Source of the DNA: Actinomycetes bacterium
Lineage (GTDB): Bacteria; Actinomycetota; Acidimicrobiia; Acidimicrobiales; RAAP-2
DNA length: 6,356 nt
NCBI GenBank assembly: GCA_021781315.1
Contig: JAJXXB010000069.1
Coordinates: 1-6,356 of the forward strand
Direction of reading: 5' to 3'
In this document: piece by piece, positions 1 through 5,275 of the stretch
Layout: every line of letters starts with the position of its first letter
How positions within the stretch are numbered: the first letter of the stretch is position 1
Position numbers and translations under genes: made by a program
The notes under the pieces: model-generated
The model's database searches: none
What the model saw: the letters and a program-made list of their open reading frames with translations, nothing else
Told to the model about the DNA's origin: nothing

Positions 1-1
1 G

Positions 2-91
2 GTGATGACCTCGCTGCTCGCCGCCATCCTGATCGGCGCGGCGCCCTATCTCATCAACTTCTTCTTCAAGACCGGTCTCGCGGTGCACTGA
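2..91 (+). CDS. C-terminal end of a small membrane protein (TrbC/VirB2-like position), partial
   Basis: An open frame enters from the left edge and stops at TGA 89-91. About 29 residues are visible. They contain a hydrophobic stretch (LLAAILIGAAPYLINFFF) followed by a short tail, Lys-Thr-Gly-Leu-Ala-Val-His. This looks like the last transmembrane helix of a short membrane protein. In type IV secretion operons the gene just before the TrbL/VirB6 homologue is often a TrbC/VirB2-like pilin or a small two-helix protein, so that identity is inferred from position and not from a diagnostic motif. A GTG at 2 and an ATG at 5 are present, but a 28-29 residue gene is unlikely and the true start should lie outside the window. 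The last base of its stop is the first base of the next gene's ATG, so the two are probably translationally coupled. Confidence 0.5.
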   Translation: MMTSLLAAILIGAAPYLINFFFKTGLAVH

Positions 92-1194
92 TGGGGGTGG
101 GATGTCTTCTCGATCCGGCCACCTGCGCGGCCGGTGTTCTGACCCACGCCACGCTGGGTGACTTGTTCAACGCGTTGACCAACTGGGTGCTCGAGAGCGT
201 GCACTGGATCCTCACGTCCGCCGGCGGGGTGCTCGCGACCACGACGGACCCGGCGACCGTGACGACCTCGGTCGCGCCGCTGTACGCGACGCTCACCTCC
301 CTGTCGCCGATCCTGATGCTGATGGGGCTGATGGTGGCGACGCTCTCCGCGCTGCGCCACGGCGACGCGGGTTCCCTGTGGCGCTCCTACCTCGGCGTGG
401 CGCCGGCCAGCGTCGCGGCCATCGCGCTGGCCCGACCCGTCGCCGGGTTGCTCCTGCGCGGGGTGAACGACCTCTCGAGCGCCGCGTCGGCGTCGGTGCT
501 CGTCCACGAGGGACTCCTGGCAAACGACCTGCACAACCTGGTGGGCACGATCCCCGGCTTCGGCCTCTTCCTGCTCGCGGTCGCGGTGGTCGTGGGCTCG
601 TGGTTCCTCTGGTGCGAGCTGGTCGTGCGCGTCGTCGTCCTCTCCCTGGTCCTCGTCCTCGTGCCCGTCGTGGCCGCTCTCGCCACGTTCCCCTCGCTGC
701 GGCGCGTGGGCTGGCGTCTCGCCGAGACCTTCGTCGCCGTGGCGGCCAGCAAGTTCCTCATCGTGATCGCCCTCGTCCTGGGCCTCGACGAGTTGACGGG
801 AACCTCGGCGACGCGCGTCGTGGCTGGGGCGGTCACGCTCGCCCTCGCGGCCCTGACCCCCTTCGTGCTGCTGCGCGTCGTTCCCGTCATCGAGCAGTCG
901 GCGCTGCACCACCTCGAAGGGGTTCGCCAGCGCGCCTCGCGCGGGACCCGTCAGGCGGCCCTGAGCGCCTCTCGAGCGGGCGCGATGATCGCGCCCGAGA
1001 GGGTACCGGCGCCGCCCGAGACGCCCGAGGACCTCGGATTCGACCTCTGGGAGGGTGACGGCGAGGTGACCCTGCCCCCGCCCTACGCCGGGCCGGTCGC
1101 CGCCCCGGTCGGCGAGCCGCAACGGCGTGGGGGCCACGTCGCCTACACCAAGGACCACATGGGACCCGTCGTGACGTGGCACTTCGATGAGTGA
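91..1194 (+). CDS. TrbL/VirB6-like polytopic membrane protein of a type IV secretion system
   Basis: A 367-residue protein of the kind that forms the inner-membrane channel platform of type IV secretion and conjugation systems. A mostly polar N-terminal region (1-65) is followed by about six predicted membrane helices near residues 67-88, 103-122, 155-174, 177-198, 214-232 and 242-262. The block around 170-200 (SWFLWCELVVR, then a Val/Leu-rich helix ending in a Pro, then a Pro-Ser-Leu-Arg-Arg loop) is the pattern I associate with TrbL/VirB6 and actinobacterial SCO6881-like proteins. Residues 263-367 form a hydrophilic, Pro- and Glu-rich tail that is probably cytoplasmic. The ATG at 91 overlaps the upstream TGA by one base and no Shine-Dalgarno sequence is evident, which supports reinitiation. 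The gene overlaps the next one by eight bases. The family call rests on topology and context, because this family has weak sequence conservation. Confidence 0.72.
   Translation: MGVGCLLDPATCAAGVLTHATLGDLFNALTNWVLESVHWILTSAGGVLATTTDPATVTTSVAPLYATLTSLSPILMLMGLMVATLSALRHGDAGSLWRSYLGVAPASVAAIALARPVAGLLLRGVNDLSSAASASVLVHEGLLANDLHNLVGTIPGFGLFLLAVAVVVGSWFLWCELVVRVVVLSLVLVLVPVVAALATFPSLRRVGWRLAETFVAVAASKFLIVIALVLGLDELTGTSATRVVAGAVTLALAALTPFVLLRVVPVIEQSALHHLEGVRQRASRGTRQAALSASRAGAMIAPERVPAPPETPEDLGFDLWEGDGEVTLPPPYAGPVAAPVGEPQRRGGHVAYTKDHMGPVVTWHFDE
969..1001. repeat. imperfect inverted repeat inside the TrbL-like gene
   Basis: GGGCGCGAT (978-986) and ATCGCGCCC (988-996) are perfect reverse complements around a single G. 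Outer arms CTCTC (969-973) and GAGAG (997-1001) extend the pairing after a four-base bulge (974-977). In RNA this would give an eight-base-pair stem with a TGA loop plus a lower stem. It lies where the membrane domain gives way to the hydrophilic tail. Its function is unknown and it may be chance in GC-rich coding DNA. Confidence 0.5.
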
Positions 1195-2233
1195 GGCCGT
1201 GCGTCTCGGCGACGCCGACGCCCCCGGGCGCGTCCTCGGCCTCGACCGGCTCCAGTTGGTCGTGCTGGGCCTTGGAACGGGGGTGCTCGTCGAGGCGCTC
1301 GTGCGCACGCATCAGGTGATACAGGCCGGCCTGGGTCTTGCGCTGCTCGCCGCGGCGCTGCCCGCGGGCGAGCGAGTCAGCGTGGCCGAACGAATCGGCC
1401 TGACGCTCGCCTACGCGACGCGTCGTCACGTTTCGTCGGTGGTGCTCGAGCGCGGCGAGACGCCCATCGTGCACGCGGCGTCGAGCGTCGCCGCGCGCGG
1501 CTACGCGCTGAGCCACCGGGGCCGACTCGATCTCAGCGGGGCCGACCTGGCGATGGCGCGTCGCCTCGCGCAGACCCTCGACGCCCTGGCGACCTCGCCG
1601 GGCGGGCGCCACGCGTCGCTGCACGTCGTCAGCGACGGCGAGGACGTCGCCACCCTCTTGTGCCTCGCCGGACGCGCGCCCGAGGGATGGACGCGCGACG
1701 ACGAACTCGTCGCGCGCGTCGCGGGCGTCGGCCTGGCCGACCACCTCTGGCTCTTAGAACGCCTCAGGTACGTGCGCACCACCAACGGGGTGTGTCGCGT
1801 GTTGCGCGTTCGCGACTTCTCGGCCGCTGGCGCACCGCTGCTCGCCGGATTGCAGCGTCGCCGAGATTCGACGACGCTCTCACTGCACGCCGACGTGCTC
1901 GAAGACGCCCGCGCTCGTCGCCGGGTTGAGCGACTCAGCCACGCCGCGACGAGCAACGGGGCGGCGGCGGGCGCGATGGGCTTTCGCGAGACGTCACGTG
2001 CGCGGCGGCGCGTGGCCCGCACGCTCGAGCGCGAGGCGCGCGTCGCCGAGGGCCGCGCCCTGGTGCGCCTCGCGGTCTTTGTCACGGTGCGGGCCGCGCG
2101 GCTCTCGGATCTCGACGCCGCGGTCGCCTCGGTGGTGCGCACGGCCCGCGAGGCCGGCCTCGTGCTCGATCGTGGCGCGGGTCGCCAGGCTCGCTGGCTC
2201 TCCCAGTCCCTGCCCGGGGGCCCCGGCTGGTGA
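1187..2233 (+). CDS. PrgI/SCO6880-like protein with a VirB4 N-terminal-like domain
   Basis: A 348-residue protein. After a short polar N-terminus it has two closely spaced hydrophobic helices (about 22-39 and 44-60), then a juxtamembrane region with GERVSVAERI and LAYATRRH. This is the layout of PrgI-family proteins. The remaining ~250 residues are soluble. They include a strand-rich part (143-160), TTNGVCRVLRVRDFSAAG (199-215) and an Arg-rich helical stretch (238-292) followed by FVTVRAARLSDLDAAV. That order resembles the N-terminal, non-ATPase domain of VirB4/TraC proteins and the actinobacterial SCO6880 family. It probably anchors or docks the ATPase encoded directly downstream at the inner membrane. 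The ATG lies inside an ATGAGTGA overlap with the TrbL-like gene, and its own TGA overlaps the next GTG. Leu190 is encoded by TTA (1754-1756), the only TTA trinucleotide on this strand. The domain assignment is inferred from pattern and order, not from invariant residues. Confidence 0.62.
   Translation: MSEAVRLGDADAPGRVLGLDRLQLVVLGLGTGVLVEALVRTHQVIQAGLGLALLAAALPAGERVSVAERIGLTLAYATRRHVSSVVLERGETPIVHAASSVAARGYALSHRGRLDLSGADLAMARRLAQTLDALATSPGGRHASLHVVSDGEDVATLLCLAGRAPEGWTRDDELVARVAGVGLADHLWLLERLRYVRTTNGVCRVLRVRDFSAAGAPLLAGLQRRRDSTTLSLHADVLEDARARRRVERLSHAATSNGAAAGAMGFRETSRARRRVARTLEREARVAEGRALVRLAVFVTVRAARLSDLDAAVASVVRTAREAGLVLDRGAGRQARWLSQSLPGGPGW
1692..1716. repeat. inverted repeat inside the PrgI/SCO6880-like gene
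   Basis: CGCGCGACGA (1692-1701) and TCGTCGCGCG (1707-1716) are perfect reverse complements with a five-base loop, CGAAC. The mRNA could form a stable hairpin. Alternating CG tracts are common here, so coincidence is plausible. Confidence 0.4.
2214..2226. repeat. GC-rich inverted repeat just before the VirB4 start codon
   Basis: CCGGGG (2214-2219) and CCCCGG (2221-2226) mirror each other around one G. They can form a five-pair stem with a three-base loop ending three bases before GTG 2230. The repeat contains the only G-run that could act as a ribosome-binding site, so folding could limit new initiation and make VirB4 translation depend on ribosomes arriving from the upstream gene. Confidence 0.4.
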
Positions 2234-3381
2234 GGGCGTGGACGCACCTCGCCACGTCCGAGGACCTGCTGGATCTGCGGCTGCCGGCCCACGACGCGGG
2301 GACGGGCCTCGAGGGACGTCCACTCGGCGACTGCCTGGGCGGTGGCGAGTTCGTCTACGAGCCCTTCGACGCCTACGCCGCGGGACTCGTGGCCAATCCG
2401 AACCTTCTCGTCGCCGGTTCCATCGGAGCGGGCAAGTCGACGCTCGTGAAGATGGTGATCGACCGGGGTCTCGCGCGCGGCCGCGGTGTCGTCGTGGTCG
2501 ATCCCAAGGGCGAGTACGGGGCGCTCGCTGCCTCCTACGGCGTGACGCCCCTGGCGCTCGGGCGCGACGGGTGGTGCGACCCGTTCGAGGACGAGGGCCG
2601 CGCTCGCGACCTCGTGCGCGCCCTGCTCGCCAGCGCGGCCGGAGGGTTCTCGGACGAGCTGCACTTCGCCCTCGACGAGACCTGGCGCGCGTTGCCCACG
2701 AGGCGACCGCGGAGACTGCTCGCCGCACTACTGGAGCGTCGCGCCGGCGACCTGCGCGGTCCGGCGAGCGCGCGCCGCTCACTCGCTCTCGTCTTGCGCC
2801 GCTTCGTCGAGGGTGACCTCGCGGGCCTCTTCGACGGCGACGGACCGGCGCTCTCACTCGAGGGCGACCTGGTGGTCCTCGATCTGAGCACGCAGTGGTC
2901 AGGCGACTCCCTGGCCGTGGCGGCGCTGTCGGCGGCGGCGGCCGGCGCGAACCTGGCCCGACCGGATCGCCCGGGGTACCTCGTGCTCGACGAGGCGTGG
3001 GTCCTCCTGGGCGACCCGGCGTCGTTGCGCTGGCTGCGCGGATCCTGGAAGCTGGCTCGCTCGCGCGGGATCAGCCACGTCCTCGTCCTGCACCGCTTCA
3101 GCGACGTGGGTGCGGCGGGTGACGCGGGCAGCGCGACGCGCGAGAGCGCCCTGGGGCTACTGCGCGAATGCGAGACGACGTGGCTCTTTCGCCAGGGCGC
3201 CGACGAGGCTCGCGAGATCACCTCGGCCCTCTCGCTGCACCCCCACGAGGCGCGCTACCTCGTCGCGCTGCCGCGCGGGGCGGCCCTCGTGCGCTACGGC
3301 CCGTTTCGCTCGGTGGTGCGCGTGCGACCCGACGCGCGCGATGCGCGCTTCATCGATACCGATTCGGCGATGCGCGCGTGA
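2230..3381 (+). CDS. VirB4-type ATPase motor domain of the type IV secretion system
   Basis: A 383-residue RecA/HerA-type ATPase that would power substrate transfer or assembly at the inner membrane. The Walker A motif GSIGAGKST is at 63-71. DPKGEY (91-96) is a signature of VirB4/HerA-like motors. Walker B with its catalytic acid is LVLDEAW (251-257). A later block ISHVLVLHRFSDVGAAGD (281-298) and LFRQGADEAREI (319-330) matches the conserved C-terminal part of actinobacterial VirB4-like ATP-binding proteins as I remember them. Complete VirB4 proteins are usually about 800 residues. This one has only the motor half, and the N-terminal half appears to be the preceding gene. The GTG at 2230 is supported by the GTGA stop/start overlap and by the distance to Walker A. 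A G-rich run (2216-2220) nine bases upstream could serve as a weak ribosome-binding site. The next gene starts in its stop codon, again as GTGA. Confidence 0.85.
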   Translation: MRAWTHLATSEDLLDLRLPAHDAGTGLEGRPLGDCLGGGEFVYEPFDAYAAGLVANPNLLVAGSIGAGKSTLVKMVIDRGLARGRGVVVVDPKGEYGALAASYGVTPLALGRDGWCDPFEDEGRARDLVRALLASAAGGFSDELHFALDETWRALPTRRPRRLLAALLERRAGDLRGPASARRSLALVLRRFVEGDLAGLFDGDGPALSLEGDLVVLDLSTQWSGDSLAVAALSAAAAGANLARPDRPGYLVLDEAWVLLGDPASLRWLRGSWKLARSRGISHVLVLHRFSDVGAAGDAGSATRESALGLLRECETTWLFRQGADEAREITSALSLHPHEARYLVALPRGAALVRYGPFRSVVRVRPDARDARFIDTDSAMRA

Positions 3382-4541
3382 GCGAGCGCCTCGTCCTCGG
3401 GCGGCGCATGGTCCAGGGCGTCGCCGTGGGACCACGGCTGCGCCTGGGTGAGCGCAGCTCGCTGCTGGTCGTCGGGCCCACCCAGGTGGGCAAGACCTCC
3501 TCGCTGGTGGTGCCGGCGATCCTCTCGTGGAGCGGCGCGCTCGTCACCACCAGCGTCAAGTCCGACGTCGTGGAGGTCACGCGTCGGTGGCGCGGCGCGT
3601 TCGGCGACGTTCAGGTGCTCGAGCCGGGTCGCGACGGCGGGCTCACCTGGGATCCGCTCGAGCGCATTGAGTCGTTGCGCCACGCGCTGCGCGTGGCGCA
3701 CGAACTGACCAGTCGCGCCAGTCCCCACGCGGACTCCGAGTTCTGGAACGCCCTCGCCACGAAGCTTGTCGCGGCCCTCTTCGTGATCGCCCGCCAGAGC
3801 CGGCGCAGCGTCTTCGACGTCGCGCGGGTCCTCGACACGCGAGAGTTCAACGAGTGGCTCGCCCGTCCGTTCGAGGCCGCGGATCTCCTGCGCGGGTTCC
3901 TCGAGCACGACGCCAAGACCGTCGACGGCGTCATCACGACGGCGGAGACGATGCTGCTTGCCTGGCGCTTTCCCCAGCCCCTCGCGCGGGTGCGCGATGT
4001 CGTCCACGGGCCGCACACGCTCTACCTCGTCAGTCCGCGCGGCGAGCAGCGACACTACGAGTCGCTCTTTCGCGGAGCCCTGCGCGCGGTGCTCGAGGAG
4101 CAGCAGCGCCTGGTCGACGCGGGGCGCGCTCGCCCGCTCCTCCTGGTACTCGACGAAGCCGCCACCGTCGCACCCCTCGAGGACCTCGACGAGCTGGCGG
4201 CGACCCTGGCCGGACTGTCGGTGACCCTGGTGACCGTGGTCCAGGACTTCTCGCAAGTGAGTGCCCGATGGGGCAAGCGCGCCGCGACCATCGTGAACAA
4301 CCACACGACGCGCCTCGTCCTCGGCGGGCTCGCCGATCCCGCGGTCGCCACGTTCCTGCCCGAGGCGGCCGGCTCCGACGAGGCGCCCCTGCGGCGGCTC
4401 GCGCCGGGGACGGGCCTCGTCGTTTCGCGCTCCGCGCCGGTCGCGCGCGTTCGCCTGGTGCCGTGGTGGCGACAGCGTCACCTCCGACACCGGGGTTGCG
4501 ACGACCTCGCTACGATTCGCTGGTGGCATCGACGAACGTGA
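3378..4541 (+). CDS. VirD4/TraG-type coupling ATPase lacking a membrane anchor
   Basis: A 387-residue P-loop ATPase of the type IV coupling protein family, which brings DNA or protein substrates to the secretion channel. Walker A is GPTQVGKTSS (33-42). The TTSVKSDVVEVTRRWR block (57-72) matches the family's (D/S)xK strand and the Arg that follows. EFWNALATKLV (121-131) is also typical. Walker B is LLLVLDEAATVAPLE (254-268). VVQDFSQVSARWGKRAATIVNNH (287-309) is the conserved Gln...Asn region near the C-terminus. The frame stays open upstream to an ATG at 3168, but the family alignment begins after GTG 3378. That GTG forms a GTGA overlap with the VirB4 stop, so I chose it. VirD4/TraG proteins are usually 550-700 residues with N-terminal transmembrane helices; none is present here. 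The last 25 residues are rich in Arg, His and Trp, and their coding sequence also carries a putative promoter for the downstream kinase gene. Confidence 0.85.
   Translation: MSERLVLGRRMVQGVAVGPRLRLGERSSLLVVGPTQVGKTSSLVVPAILSWSGALVTTSVKSDVVEVTRRWRGAFGDVQVLEPGRDGGLTWDPLERIESLRHALRVAHELTSRASPHADSEFWNALATKLVAALFVIARQSRRSVFDVARVLDTREFNEWLARPFEAADLLRGFLEHDAKTVDGVITTAETMLLAWRFPQPLARVRDVVHGPHTLYLVSPRGEQRHYESLFRGALRAVLEEQQRLVDAGRARPLLLVLDEAATVAPLEDLDELAATLAGLSVTLVTVVQDFSQVSARWGKRAATIVNNHTTRLVLGGLADPAVATFLPEAAGSDEAPLRRLAPGTGLVVSRSAPVARVRLVPWWRQRHLRHRGCDDLATIRWWHRRT
4511..4516 (+). promoter_or_regulatory. candidate -10 element for the ROK gene (possibly leaderless)
   Basis: TACGAT fits the actinobacterial TAnnnT -10 consensus. 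It stands out in the GC-rich end of the coupling ATPase gene. It is separated by six bases from a GTG at 4523, the spacing expected if transcription starts at or next to that codon and makes a leaderless mRNA. No convincing -35 is visible 16-18 bases upstream. If it is used, the kinase would start at 4523 (five extra residues) and could be expressed independently of the secretion operon. Confidence 0.35.
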
Positions 4542-5275
4542 CGAGCGGACCCCTGCTCGCGGTCGACATCGGGGCGACCAACATCAAGTACTGCCTGGTC
4601 GACGCCGATGGCACCCTGCTCGAGGTCCCGCGCCGTCGACCCACGCCCTATCCCTGCACGCCCGAGCGACTGGTCGGGGTGGTGGCCGACCGGATCATCA
4701 AGGCCAAGGTGGAGCGCGCCGGCGTGGGCTTTCCCGGCGAGTTCGCCGACGGACGCGTGGTGCGCCCGGGCAACCTGTCGCGCCCCGGGGGCGTGTCGAC
4801 GCCGGTCGACCCCGATCTCGACGCGCACTGGCGCGGCTTCGAGCTCCAGCGCGCCTTGCGCGAGGCGACCGGCGCCGACGTGCGCATGGTGAACGACGCG
4901 TCCCTGGCGGCTCTCGGCGCCAGCCAAGGGGTGGGCCGTGAGGTCGTCATCACGCTCGGCACGGGATGCGGACTGGCCCTCGTGGTCGACGGCGAGCTCG
5001 TGCGCGTGCGCGACGTCGGCGCGGCGCCCTTCGACGAGAGTCGCACGTTCGACCAGGCCCTGGGTGAGCGGGCCCGGGCCGAGGACGAGGCGCGCTGGCA
5101 CCGTGACCTGGTGCGCGCGGTCGCGGGGTTCAGCACCGAGTTCTCCGCCACCGCCATCCACCTCGCCGGCGGCAACGCCCGGCGCGTCACACCCGACGTC
5201 TTCGTCGACCTGGCGGTGCCGGTCGAGATCGACGGGAACTTCGCGCCGTTGCGCGGGGCCGCGCGGCTCTTCTAG
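4538..5275 (+). CDS. ROK-family sugar-kinase-like protein (polyphosphate-glucokinase-like)
   Basis: A 245-residue cytoplasmic protein with the actin-like ATPase fold of ROK sugar kinases. The first phosphate loop is LAVDIGATNIK (7-17). RRPTPYPCTPERL (33-45) resembles the PTPxPxTP segment of polyphosphate glucokinases. AGVGFPGEF (61-69) follows. MVNDASLAA (117-125) carries the catalytic Asp120. ITLGTGCGLAL (138-148) is the second phosphate/adenosine loop, and HLAGGNARR (208-216) is the C-terminal nucleotide-site motif. The zinc-binding Cys cluster of many ROK proteins is absent, as in polyphosphate glucokinases. At the sugar site the usual Glu-x-Gly-His (or Glu-x-Ala-His-His in the GGNA subgroup) reads DVGAAPF (159-165), so the substrate may not be glucose or activity may be lost. 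I chose GTG 4538 because it repeats the GTGA overlap of the operon and puts the DIG motif at the normal distance; GTG 4523 is the alternative. Confidence 0.78.
   Translation: MTSGPLLAVDIGATNIKYCLVDADGTLLEVPRRRPTPYPCTPERLVGVVADRIIKAKVERAGVGFPGEFADGRVVRPGNLSRPGGVSTPVDPDLDAHWRGFELQRALREATGADVRMVNDASLAALGASQGVGREVVITLGTGCGLALVVDGELVRVRDVGAAPFDESRTFDQALGERARAEDEARWHRDLVRAVAGFSTEFSATAIHLAGGNARRVTPDVFVDLAVPVEIDGNFAPLRGAARLF
5272..5275. other. convergent stop codons sharing CTAG
   Basis: The palindrome CTAG contains TAG of the kinase gene on the plus strand (5273-5275) and TAG of the amidohydrolase gene on the minus strand (5272-5274). The two convergent genes therefore overlap by four bases. No space is left for a conventional bidirectional terminator between them, and I see none. 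Confidence 0.9.

Noticed and set aside
46..1308. Long minus-strand open frame of 420 residues opposite the TrbL-like gene
   Set aside because: Composition is Arg/Gly/His/Gln/Glu-rich with no recognisable motif, and it is antisense to a frame with clear membrane topology. Stop-free antisense frames are expected at this GC content.
1926..2816. Plus-strand open frame of 296 residues across the PrgI-like/VirB4 junction
   Set aside because: Very Arg-rich translation without motifs, out of frame with two supported genes.
3168..3377. Upstream extension of the coupling ATPase to an ATG at 3168
   Set aside because: The extra 70 residues are Arg/Ala-rich, lie wholly inside the VirB4 gene in another frame and add no membrane helix. 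GTG 3378 with the GTGA overlap fits the operon pattern.
3854..4522. N-terminal extension of the ROK frame back to 3854
   Set aside because: The translation before the DIGATNIK motif is Arg/Pro/Ala-rich shadow sequence of the coupling ATPase. ROK proteins begin only a few residues before this motif.
5071..5080. GGCCCGGGCC palindrome in the kinase gene
   Set aside because: Short all-GC palindromes are expected by chance at this composition, and there is no context suggesting a site.
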